Position numbers and translations under genes: made by a program
From: Zygnema cylindricum
Lineage: Eukaryota > Streptophyta > Zygnematophyceae > Zygnematales > Zygnemataceae
NCBI GenBank assembly: GCA_037447655.1
Contig: JBBHKE010001176.1
Span: 1-21,636 of the forward strand
Reading direction: 5' to 3'
Length of the DNA stretch: 21,636 nucleotides
The notes under the pieces: generated by a model
Databases searched by the model: none
Seen by the model: the letters and a program-made list of their open reading frames with translations, nothing else
Told to the model about the DNA's origin: nothing
Part shown: positions 7,001 through 13,834 of the stretch, in pieces
Layout of the letters: each line of letters starts with the position of its first letter
Position numbering within the stretch: position 1 is the first letter of the stretch

Positions 7001-9996
7001 AATTTGAATTTATAGTTCTCAAGTTGTAGGTATCAAAAGACACTCAAAGGTTTTGACAACGATGGCCATTACAACCTTTATGCTTGATATCTTACAGTTT
7101 TTCAGGCTAAACAAATGCTTGCGTTACTATTGACATCACGCCATTATAAAATCACTCAATGACAAAAGTAAGAGACGTAACTTACAATTCTTCAAGTTTT
7201 TTAAGACCGGAAAAACTTGCTGGCATTGTTCCCATCCACTTGTTAAAGGACAAACGTCTGCATGAAAATTGGGAAGGTTAAGTAGCCGAAATTGGGTCCT
7301 TTTGTGGTACAAAATAAGATCACTAGCTACAGCTTGAATGTCTCCTTACTTTTGTAATAAAGCCATAAAACTGGGTAGAATTTGGACCAACTTACATTAT
7401 TCGCAACTTGCTTAGGCTGCCTATATTTGCAGGTAAAGTACCACTGAAATTGTTCTGATCCAGATACCTGGAAAATTCATTTGAAGGAGTTGGCTCAGCT
7501 CTAAGTTTGAACGCCCTCATCTCTGAGCCAGCATGCAACCGACCTTTAGCGACAAACTCTGAATCTTAATCTCCATATGGAATGCAATCCATCAACGTTT
7601 CTAAAAATCATATGTTAGCGATACTTAGGCACACATATGCAACGTTAACTCAAACAGAAGTCGGAGGGTGTGTATTTGTAAGACTTACAACATCTGGAGT
7701 CTTGGCAAACTCATAAGACCAGAGGGAATTGGACCTATGAGATTGTTTCTCGAGAGGCGTCTGCACAACAACAATCACGTCAATAAAGTAGAGTGCGATT
7801 GATCATCTCTGCCTGAAATTGGGGGCATCAGAATTTTACACAGTAGAGATTTTGATTTTTTTCTAGCATATGTTTGCTTTTTACTTTGAAGTTTTGACCC
7901 AAAAGGAAGGTGAACTTACTGAGAAAGTCCCTTGTTTACACTGTGTTGGACCTTTGTATACAATGTCTTGGAACGGGTAAACAAATCTTGGCTTTAACAA
8001 TGTAAGCGCCATATTTATCGTCTTCAACTTTAATGTAAAGATACAAAACCCATTAAGTAGGCTTACAACAGACGTAAGGTTTACAAAAAATGTCGTTTGC
8101 TCCTATTGTATGTTCTTTCTCTTTGACTCTGCACCTCTGCACTAATTTGCATTTTGCAACATATCACCCTTTCAGTTTATGCGGCCGCAATTGTTACATT
8201 TTCATTCGTAATGGTTGAAATGGGTTAAATGGGTAGAAAGATGTTGAATCACACAAAGGAGAAGTATTGACAAGAGTTTTACAAAACGAGGCTTAAATGA
8301 GATGCGCCAAAGTTCTGAAATTTGGTAGGCTCTACTTATGCTTTCATCGCAGTTTTAAAACCCCCCAAAATGTTTCACACTAAATACATTTTCATTAAAA
8401 AAATGCGTTTAAAAAAATAAAAACTGAAGATTGGTGTCAGCCATACAGAAAATTGTATAACTTTACGTCGAGCACAAAAAAATCAAAATGATAACACTGA
8501 ATTTGTCCCGAGAAATTGGAGTGTGGGAAACAGAAATGTTATGCTCACAATATTTTAAGCTTTCGTAAATTTCCCAGAGATGTTGGAAGAGGTCCACCCA
8601 AGTTATTAAAAGCTAAATCCCTGAAAGACAAAAGTGGTCATAATCATGTTACGCTCATGTAATCAAATTCTTTTTTGAGCAACCTTCATTGAGGCAAAAA
8701 AGATTTAGGCACTTCATTACCATCATGCATGTTTATCTTCTGTTAATGCAGAAAAAGGAAATCTGAATTCTAGTTTCTAGCACGCATGTATATTTCTCTA
8801 ATTAAACCTAAACAAGTGCCCATCTTTTCACGTACAACTCTACAAGGGTATCCAAGAGGCCTATGACTTCCGATATGTTCCCTCCATGGACAGCTCCCGG
8901 GATCGTCCTGCATCACAAAAGAGGAGCCTTTGAGAATCATTTATTTTTTGTGCGACTAGTGCAAATTTTGAGAGCCACTAATCAGGCAAGAATAAAAAGA
9001 TCCTGAGGGCTGGAGCTGAAAATTATGGATGATTCAACATATGTTCATGTAACATTGATAAAGTTTCGAATGCTACCCTGTGGTTAAATACCGTCCAATC
9101 ACTCCTTTCTCTCAAAATAAGCCAGGGAATGTACTTATTCCCTGAAATGTATCTTAGTGCCAGGTGGGGCTCATCTGATGAACCTTCACTCACCTCTAGA
9201 AAGCATTTCACTGGTGCTAGTAAGGAAAACCGTTATGCTTTCTACCTGATTAGTTGTCTACTAGAGGATTAGGATTGAAGGCGGGGTTTAGGACATTGTC
9301 TGTATTGGTAATCCCAAGGGAGGGGTTGCCATCGGCTGCCTGGGCTTAAAACAAAAGGTGCAAGAAACAAGCAAAGCAAATTCACTTGACTGTTAATTCC
9401 TGGAAAGTAAAAGTCGGTGCAAGAAAAAGCTTATATATCTTTCCATCCATTCAGTCCTCTCTCGGATGGATGCCTTAGTAGACTTGCCCATATTTTAGGG
9501 AAGAGTTTAAGATAAAAAAAATGATGTACACGCAAGGCAAAATTTTGTAGATACATCTTGGGAAAAAACAAAGGATGTAGTGACTGACTAAGTTATAATA
9601 GAGGGAGCCATATCATTGTTGTTATTGGGAAGAGCTATAATGGAGAGGAAATGAGGCATTAGTAATATTGAAATATTTTGGTAGATAACTCGCCATACTA
9701 ATAATTATCAAACTAGTTAGAATATTACAGCTGTTTGATATGATTGAAAAACTGATGTTTTTTAATTACGTAAGTTATTATATATCGTGTAGGATGCACA
9801 TTAAAAAAAGCCAAAGGACTTACACTCTGGTTACGGTCTTGTTCTCACAAACCACGTTAAACCACTTGCATACGTCAGCCGTGCTTTTCCATGATGAAAG
9901 TACAGATGCTGGATCGATCAACCCAGCTTTGAATGCTAGCAAGATGCTTGCTGGTCCCACATCATCAATGGAGAATTCATTATAAACCTCAATCAT
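801..9996 (-). CDS. LRR-EGF-papain cysteine protease-EGF chimeric gene (12 exons)
   Basis: Predicted split gene; exons in transcript order are 9996-9824, 8907-8836, 8620-8549, 7760-7689, 7467-7396, 7257-7186, 6575-6229, 5927-5739, 5235-5006, 3382-3239, 1724-1505 and 1087-801. They sum to 1950 nt (649 residues plus stop), all junctions use GT-AG, and all phases agree. Order of parts: LRR N-terminal cap (about residues 1-57), six LRRs (58-205), EGF-like cysteine module (to about 293), linker and C1A peptidase (about 294-554), EGF-like and LysM-like tail (555-649). Catalytic residues by papain analogy are Gln353, Cys359, His496 and Asn516. Expected role: a secreted or apoplastic/vacuolar endopeptidase with protein- or glycan-binding modules. 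The start is uncertain: no signal peptide is encoded in exon 1, so an upstream exon is probably missing from this model. A propeptide exon may also be missing near 5939-6045. The substrate is not known. Confidence 0.8.
1088..1504 (-). other. Intron 11
   Basis: The intron starts GTAAGAG after 1505 and ends TTTATGCAG before 1087 (417 bp). I see nothing coding in it. Confidence 0.75.
1505..1724 (-). CDS. Exon 11: C1A protease, catalytic His and Asn
   Basis: The acceptor ATCCACAG precedes 1724 and the donor CCAA/GTAAGAG follows 1505. The 220-nt exon starts in phase 0 and ends in phase 1. It encodes [20 protein letters not shown] followed by GYD, the hallmark block around the papain catalytic His (His codon 1680-1682). 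It then encodes [20 protein letters not shown] with the catalytic Asn (codon 1620-1622), and GGPGICGIN near the end, typical of the C1A C-terminus. The His-to-Asn spacing of 20 residues is close to papain's 16. All of these residues are intact, so the exon looks functional. Confidence 0.93.
2221..2375. repeat. Tandem duplication of about 75 bp
   Basis: 2221-2294 (CTGCTCTTAACCACC, then ACTCAAAAGTTTTGAGAAAA, then CCTTTTTAATTTAGAGAGG) is repeated with substitutions and a small insertion at 2296-2375. The second copy runs straight into the GGGAGA tract, which suggests that the microsatellite expanded from the short GAGAGGGGAGAG end of this unit. Confidence 0.7.
2368..2880. repeat. (GGGAGA)n polypurine microsatellite, about 510 bp
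   Basis: The plus strand is almost purely G and A for about 510 bp, mostly GGGAGA hexamers with GGGGGA, GAGA and CGAG interruptions. The transcribed-strand equivalent (minus strand, gene sense) is CTCTCC-rich. Long homopurine tracts with mirror symmetry can adopt triplex (H-DNA) structure; here that is inference from composition only. Confidence 0.95.
3239..3382 (-). CDS. Exon 10: middle of the C1A protease domain
   Basis: This exon is 144 nt, phase 0 at both ends, with acceptor GAATGTGCAG and donor ATG/GTGAGT. It encodes [20 protein letters not shown], then [20 protein letters not shown], then FQNYDPKM. This is the papain segment normally found between the occluding Cys region and the catalytic His: a backbone strand, a helix of alternating Leu, then QPxxVxxEA followed by FxxY. 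It joins exon 9 at ...CSGGQ and exon 11 at GVFDDEDC without loss of frame. No stop occurs in it. It was located by splice sites and family pattern. Confidence 0.9.
3421..3510. repeat. Nine-unit 10-bp A-tract array, consensus CCCTAAAAAA
   Basis: Nine consecutive 10-bp units in exact register with consensus CCCTAAAAAA; variant units include TCCTAAAAAA, CCCCAAAAAA, CCATAAAAAA and CCCTAAAATA. The unit recalls the plant telomere repeat CCCTAAA with extra A residues. The array sits about 40 nt upstream (in gene sense) of the exon 10 acceptor. Confidence 0.9.
3517..3555. repeat. Three tandem 13-bp units GGGATGCGCCGAC
   Basis: Units at 3517-3529, 3530-3542 and 3543-3555 (GGGATGCGCCGAC, GGGATGCGAAGAC, GAGATGCGCCGCT). 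They are GC-rich in an AT-rich intron and lie just right of the A-tract array. Confidence 0.75.
3650..3848. mobile_element. MITE-like element, copy B
   Basis: The left end CACCGTGAATCGTTATTAGC (3650-3669) is inversely repeated at the right end GCTAATAACGATTCAAGGTG (3829-3848), 19 of 20 positions matching. The 199-bp interior is AT-rich and non-coding. The same terminal motif bounds the element at 4407-4581 and recurs singly at 203-226. No clean target duplication is visible. Confidence 0.6.
4294..4340. repeat. Pair of 19-bp direct repeats
   Basis: TGGCAAAACAGTGCGCCAC at 4294-4312 recurs at 4322-4340 with one mismatch. Its function is unknown. Confidence 0.6.
4407..4581. mobile_element. MITE-like element, copy A, perfect 26-bp inverted repeats
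   Basis: 4407-4432 (beginning CACCGTGAATCGCTATTAGT) is the exact reverse complement of 4556-4581. The element is 175 bp with no coding capacity, as expected for a miniature inverted-repeat transposable element. GAAC occurs just outside both ends, but the duplication is not clean, so the superfamily cannot be assigned. Confidence 0.75.
5006..5235 (-). CDS. Exon 9: C1A protease, catalytic Cys
   Basis: The acceptor CTCTTCCAG precedes 5235 and the donor CAA/GTAAGT follows 5006. The 230-nt exon starts with two bases that complete Ser with exon 8 and ends in phase 0. It encodes (S)[17 protein letters not shown]; the Cys before Trp (codon 5228-5230) is the papain nucleophile. It continues with [20 protein letters not shown] then [12 protein letters not shown], matching the papain LSEQELvdC...GW..A..Y pattern, and ends at ICSGGQ. 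The usual Gly-Gly before the Trp is Gly-Ser here. No stop occurs in the exon. Confidence 0.92.
5236..5738 (-). other. Intron 8
   Basis: The intron starts GTATGT after 5739 and ends CTCTTCCAG before 5235 (503 bp). I see nothing else in it; plus-strand frames at 5498-5860 are shadows of exon 8 and intron sequence. Confidence 0.7.
5739..5927 (-). CDS. Exon 8: linker and N-terminus of the mature C1A domain
   Basis: The acceptor GAACTTGCAG precedes 5927 and the donor TGCA/GTATGT follows 5739. The 189-nt exon has phase 1 at both ends. It encodes a basic linker ([16 protein letters not shown]), then [19 protein letters not shown], the papain mature N-terminus pattern (W..... V..IKDQ..C). The first Gln of DQQNC (codon 5749-5751) is the oxyanion-hole Gln, six residues before the nucleophile in exon 9. 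In the simplest model its first codon is completed by the G that ends exon 7. A propeptide exon between them remains possible. Confidence 0.85.
5936..6045 (-). other. Candidate I29 propeptide fragment in intron 7
   Basis: After a possible acceptor ACCACTCAG, 35 codons stay open before TGA at 5936-5938. They include [20 protein letters not shown] followed by KVLTQF. The pattern I...N.........L..I....F resembles the second half of an inhibitor I29 prodomain, and this is exactly where a C1A propeptide should lie. The acceptor phase fits exon 7. However, no good donor in the phase needed for exon 8 is present, and exon 8's frame is offset by one base from this one. It may be a damaged or misplaced exon, or chance. 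Confidence 0.35.
6229..6575 (-). CDS. Exon 7: last LRR plus EGF-like cysteine module
   Basis: The acceptor ATTGCTTGTAG precedes 6575 and the donor TTTG/GTAAGT follows 6229. This exon is 347 nt, entering in phase 2 and leaving in phase 1. The first 24 residues ([20 protein letters not shown]...) form a terminal LRR. Then come DISNNFF and a closing Cys pair ([11 protein letters not shown]). The cysteine-rich module follows: [20 protein letters not shown] then [20 protein letters not shown] and NATC, an EGF-like spacing ending in CxC....GY......C. Several N-X-S/T sites suggest passage through the secretory pathway. The same exon exists as an isolated copy at 12854-13197. Confidence 0.88.
6576..7185 (-). 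other. Intron 6
   Basis: The intron starts GTAAGT after 7186 and ends ATTGCTTGTAG before 6575 (610 bp). Nothing else is recognised in it. Confidence 0.7.
7186..7257 (-). CDS. Exon 6: LRR 5 (72 nt)
   Basis: Exactly 72 nt between TTCATGCAG and TT/GTAAGT, phase 2 at both ends. It encodes [20 protein letters not shown] then LEEL, one plant-type 24-residue LRR. Confidence 0.9.
7396..7467 (-). CDS. Exon 5: LRR 4 (72 nt)
   Basis: 72 nt between TTTTCCAG and AT/GTAAGT, phase 2 at both ends. It encodes [20 protein letters not shown] then LRI, a well-conserved LxxNxFSGxLP repeat. Confidence 0.92.
7689..7760 (-). CDS. Exon 4: LRR 3 (72 nt)
   Basis: 72 nt between TTGTGCAG and TT/GTAAGT, phase 2 at both ends. 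It encodes [20 protein letters not shown] then LQML. Confidence 0.92.
7761..8548 (-). other. Intron 3
   Basis: The 788-bp intron is AT-rich. I looked for a further 72-nt LRR exon between exons 3 and 4. Splice-like sites exist near 7918 and 8060, but no LRR pattern lies next to them. Confidence 0.65.
8549..8620 (-). CDS. Exon 3: LRR 2 (72 nt)
   Basis: 72 nt between TTGTCTTTCAG and TT/GTGAGC, phase 2 at both ends. It encodes [20 protein letters not shown] then LKIL. Confidence 0.92.
8836..8907 (-). CDS. Exon 2: LRR 1 (72 nt)
   Basis: 72 nt between GTGATGCAG and TT/GTACGT, phase 2 at both ends. It encodes [20 protein letters not shown] then LVEL. The first half is atypical for an LRR, as is usual for the repeat next to the N-terminal cap, and the second half fits well. 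Length and phase match exons 3-6, and the junction with exon 1 gives VTRV-TIPG. Confidence 0.85.
8908..9823 (-). other. Intron 1
   Basis: The 916-bp intron starts GTAAGT after 9824 and ends GTGATGCAG before 8907. A 62-codon minus-strand frame at 9023-9211 has no recognisable domain and is not needed for frame continuity, so it is not called as an exon. Confidence 0.65.
9824..9996 (-). CDS. Exon 1 of the model: LRR N-terminal cap (LRRNT_2)
   Basis: The frame reads [20 protein letters not shown], then [20 protein letters not shown], then [10 protein letters not shown]. This is the plant LRR N-terminal cap pattern: a D...LL.FK helix, then SSW, then C.W..V.C and VT.V. The donor GT/GTAAGT after 9824 is in phase 2, as the LRR exons require. 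The start is weak: an in-frame ATG at 9994-9996 follows a stop codon, but no signal peptide precedes the cap. The true 5' end is therefore probably another exon spliced in near 9985. I did not find a convincing hydrophobic leader upstream. Confidence 0.85.
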
Positions 9997-12853
9997 TACT
10001 TATGGAATTTTTTCTAGATCTGGTAAGGTATGTACACATAATCTTGACATAATGGTCACCAAGATGCCAACCAACACTTGTCATGATTTCTACGATCATT
10101 GCAAAATGCCAACAACTATTTTATTCTTACAAATTTTAAGATTTTGGCTTTTTTGTTTGGAAGATGTAAATTCGCCTTGGAGGAGGAACAATAGAGGAAA
10201 GAAATCATTAGTGTTTGGTGATGATAAAATTCGTAGAGCCCTCACAATCTTACCAATTCCAAATGCTCATTTTACTGCCACTATTTCATAAACCATACCT
10301 GTTGTGCGATAAAATGTTTGTGCATCACACATTTGGCCACTTTCCAACTAGAGAAATTTTGTTCGTTGTCTAAGCCATAAGAACTAGACACCTATATTTG
10401 CACGTGGAGTATTGCTAATGTGTACACCACAAAATATAGTAGTAGGCTAGTAATCAATCCTAGGTAAATAGATTGCTAACTTTTCTTTTCCAAATCTTCA
10501 CCTCTTTGAAGGTATGCGGTTTGTCTGTCATTATACTACCACATTTTGCTTACTGTTACACCGTTCATTCTAACAATACTCCATTTCTCAAGTTTTAAGT
10601 TTTTATTGCACCGTGTGTGCGATTTGATTAAAAAGTGGGATAATTAGTCAAACTGTCATCCGTTTAATTTATAATTAATTATCATAGAAGTATATGCACA
10701 ATAAGTTCAGATTCCTTTCACACCTTTTTGGCAAGAGATATTTATTTTAGAACACGGCAACATTGAGGAAATCGATGCAAAAACGACTCTAATTGATAAG
10801 GCCCCTAGATGGCAGACAATAGTTCATGTTCTCTTTTAGTTTGTGAAATCATTTTATTCCAGCAAAATGAGGAAATCAACACAATGTGTAGTTGCTTTTC
10901 TTGAACCTTGACCTTTCAAGCAAACATAAATTAAGGAGCAAGTTTCTTTTTTTGTTTTACCTGCTGTCGATAAAGTAACGTCAATGCCTTTTTTTTTGGG
11001 AGTGTGTATTAATGGCAGAGAAATTATTAGGCATTTGTCATTCTAAAATGTTTCTGTTGCTATGGAGTATTACCAGGTGACATTGGGGGAGGAGGACGCG
11101 GGGGTGGTGGAGGAGGAGAGGGAGGACGAGGGGGGAGTAGGTGGTGGAGGAGAGGGAGGAGAGGGAATGGTGGTAGGGAGGAGGAAGGTGGTGGATGGTG
11201 GAGGAGAAGAAAAACAGGAAAAAGAAATGTCATAATATGGCGAAAAATGATTTTAATCGAATTGCAGTTCCCAATATAGATTATGGAGCTACCAAACAAT
11301 TATAGAGGATCGTACATTATTTTATTAATAGCACATTATGAAAGGACGGCAGACGGTGTAGGATGGTTGAGGTCGAGAGCGAGGTACACAAAATAAAAAA
11401 AAAGGCTGAGAAGGTTGGAGTAAATAGTTGAATGGGAGGGGGACAAGGAGTTGTTAATGGCAGAGTTAAAAAAGGATTTGAGGAAGAGGAAAGGGTGAAG
11501 TATTAGGGGATAGAAACAAGGCTGCAAAAAAAACGAGATAAATTTAAATAAGGTAAAAACGTGCGGGCATCATCTTATGTATTTGTTGAGATTTACTCCC
11601 TTCTTTGTCAACTAAAAGAAAACTGAATGTTAACATCATTATCAAAGTTGTATACCCTGGTTTCTCTACAACCTTAACATCCTAAATTATTCAAAGAATC
11701 ATTTAAAATAAAGTATTCAAGCTAGAAATACTATATGCTTGAATTTGTAGATTTTTTCACATAACTTAGATTTAATTACTCAACTTCAAATTCTATGCAG
11801 AGTTATTAATCTTCTAAGAAACATCTAATTGTAGTTCAAATGTAATGAATAAGAAAAAATCTGAGTTTTCTTAATATTTCATCACCTTTTACGCATTCTT
11901 GCCAATAATTAAATCAAGACTAATAAAAATAAAGAAAATTAGATAAAGATTGATATTGGAAGAATTTGCCCAGCAAAGGGTTAAAAGTGCTATAAACTTG
12001 TTGCAGCAGTTGGGCGATTGACTACTAACTTTAAAAAAACAGTGGTCTTCATCAAAAATCTCAGATGTTAGACATTCAAGCCAAAAATTTGAGCTCTTTC
12101 CTAGTTTCTTGATTTTTTTCCAAGTCTATTCGAATGCAATGGAAATGACAACTTCAAATTTCAAACGTTCATTACCACATTAGTCGTTGAATAGTTTCTT
12201 GGCCTAATATTTGCAATAACGGTGAGGCAAAATCCATTTAGCAAAAACATTGCAAATATCAATTCGCCAAATTTATATGAAAGTTGAAATGAATAACTGT
12301 ATTTTCTCGTCGTGACATTATCCAAAAGTTGGGTTAGCAAGTGAAAATTTGCTTCGTAGAAAAACATTCCTGATTGTGAGTGGAGAATATTTGATATCCA
12401 ATCCAAATGCCTTTAGATGTTTACAAATATAATGGCGGCCATATTCAGCGTTCTGGCCATTTTTTTTTCTTTTTTAGGCTAATATATATATATTTTTTGA
12501 CAATATCGAAAAACAGAAGAAATTTTCCATTAAGAAATCGGACATAAGGGAACCTAAAATGTTTTTAAAAACCCGATTTCTTTCTTGTCCACAGAAGCGG
12601 AATTGTCCACAAAGAAGCGGATGTAAAAAAAACTAAAAAAATTTTTGTGCACCCACGCATGTTAAACCATTATGGTGAATGCTATAAACATAAAATTATA
12701 TCATTTGTCCTTATGAGTATATTTTGCAGTGTTTCACTCAACAGAAAAAAATCGGCTCACAAAAATCTTTTGCATTTTTTATTATTAAATAATTCAATGA
12801 CAAAAAATTATAGTCATGCATAAAGACAGTACCGCGAATATCTTATAACATAC
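9997..12853. other. Intergenic or 5' region without a recognised gene
   Basis: About 2.9 kb, mostly AT-rich. It contains a G-rich tract at 11085-11225 and purine-rich DNA to about 11530. A short stretch at 12031-12063 weakly resembles protease exon 11. Plus-strand frames at 9740-9985 are the shadow of exon 1, and the one at 10052-10291 has no recognisable domain. The promoter and leader of the LRR-protease gene should lie here, but I cannot place them. Confidence 0.5.
11085..11225 (+). repeat. G-rich purine tract
   Basis: This GGA/GGT-rich stretch has G-runs at 11085-11089 (5), 11100-11104 (5), 11120-11122 (3) and 11130-11135 (6), followed by many GG pairs. Proline-rich minus-strand translations of it are artefacts of composition. 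It could form a G-quadruplex, though the loops are long. Confidence 0.7.
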
Positions 12854-13197
12854 GTTTGCAAACGAACTTGTTCGCTTGATTGTTGTATCCACTATTGCAT
12901 GCACATGTACGTCCGTTCGTGCCATTGGAGCAAAAACCGTCTCCCCCACAAGGCCCTCCTACTTGGGTTGCATTACAAAACGCTTCGCAATCGCTATTAT
13001 CTCGTTGATTGTTCAATCCACATCCATATGGAAGGCTTGAGCGAAAGCAATTGGCACCCAACTCTGTACAGTTTGGGTGTCCATTGCCTAAAAAAATTGG
13101 CCCGGTGAAGTAGTTATTTGAAATATCACTGTAAATATGGACCACATTTGTAGAAGAAAAACAGCTTGGTAAGGCATGAAAATCCATGACAACACGC
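12854..13197 (-). pseudogene. Isolated second copy of the LRR/EGF exon
   Basis: A 344-nt open exon runs from acceptor TTTTTTAG (before 13197) to donor AAAC/GTATGT (after 12854). It enters in phase 2 and leaves in phase 1, exactly as exon 7 of the gene to its left does. It encodes DISNNYFTGPIFLGNGHPNC, then NSDCEAFCNATQVGGPCGGD, GFCSNGTNGRTCACNSGY and KFVC, with every EGF cysteine kept. The 24 residues before DISNN have lost the LRR leucines (RVVMDFHALPSC...). No LRR exons are seen upstream before the copia element, and no protease exons are clear downstream. It is either a remnant of a tandem duplicate or one exon of a gene whose other parts lie outside or have decayed. Confidence 0.7.
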
Positions 13198-13397
13198 CTA
13201 AAAAACAAAAACGTTCATGAAGGCATGAACCTTGATTCATAAACAATAACATAAAAAAGACGTGTGTAATAAAACTTTCATATCTGAAACAAGAATTTGA
13301 ATCTACGCTCTACTTTACAATAACGTGTTTATTAAACAAAAATTTGAGCTTAACATGCATATCTACTACACATGAAAAGCTCATTTCCTACGAGGAC
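13198..13397. other. AT-rich spacer left of the retrotransposon
   Basis: No LRR exon or other feature is recognised on either strand. It is the original host flank of the copia insertion. Confidence 0.6.
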
Positions 13398-13402
13398 TGA
13401 TC
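13398..13402. repeat. Target site duplication, left
   Basis: TGATC lies directly outside the left LTR and is repeated exactly at 18508-18512, as expected for a 5-bp copia integration duplication. Confidence 0.92.
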
Positions 13403-13821
13403 TGTGAAAGGTGAAGCCACAGTAGCAAATAGAGTAGAAAGAATGGGAACAGACAGAATGCTCTGTTTTGATTAATGATTTCAAAACTGATACAAAACAT
13501 AAGAAAAAGACAAGCTAAATAGAGAAAATATCTTGAGAGTACCCTCTCAAGGACTGAAACGTACTTTCCTATTTTGAAGGGGCACTTGACCTTTCGGTCA
13601 AGAGCCAGGGTCAAGATTTATAACCAGATCTTGACCAGAATCTAATTACGTGAAAGTACATTGATTGCAAAACAGAGAAAGACCGAAATACTGAAATCCT
13701 AGATACTAGGACAGACTGCACAGACTGCAGAATTCTGAATAGCGAAATTCTAGATGACAGAATTCAGAATTTCGCTATTGAATAGAAACATTAACTTCTA
13801 TCAAAGACTACTCTTCAAACA
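13403..13821 (-). repeat. 3' LTR of the copia element
   Basis: 419 bp. It is identical to the 5' LTR except at 13420, 13482, 13783 and 13817. It holds a TATA box on the minus strand at 13617-13622, two hairpins (13532-13551 and 13586-13601), and a 13-bp inverted repeat (13738-13750 with 13767-13779). At 13420 it has GTG where the 5' LTR has the gag ATG. Confidence 0.97.
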
Positions 13822-13833
13822 CCCCCCCTCTTT
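13822..13833 (-). other. Polypurine tract
   Basis: AAAGAGGGGGGG on the minus strand is directly adjacent to the 3' LTR and one base after the polyprotein stop codon (TAA, 13835-13837). It would prime plus-strand DNA synthesis. Confidence 0.92.
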
Positions 13834-13834
13834 G

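Noticed and set aside
8836-8907. Alternative frame of exon 2 reading [11 protein letters not shown]
   Set aside because: It resembles an LRR cap by chance, but the phase required by exons 1 and 3 gives the LRR reading instead.
9023-9211. 62-codon minus-strand frame between exons 1 and 2
   Set aside because: Exon 1 and exon 2 join in frame without it, and it has no LRR pattern.
11060-11299. Proline-rich minus-strand frame
   Set aside because: It is an artefact of the GGA/GGT-rich tract.
12176-12250. Minus-strand ATG followed by FLLNGFCLTVIANI and a GT, considered as a signal-peptide exon for the LRR-protease gene
   Set aside because: The donor is weak, it is 2.2 kb from exon 1 and no matching acceptor phase near 9985 is convincing.
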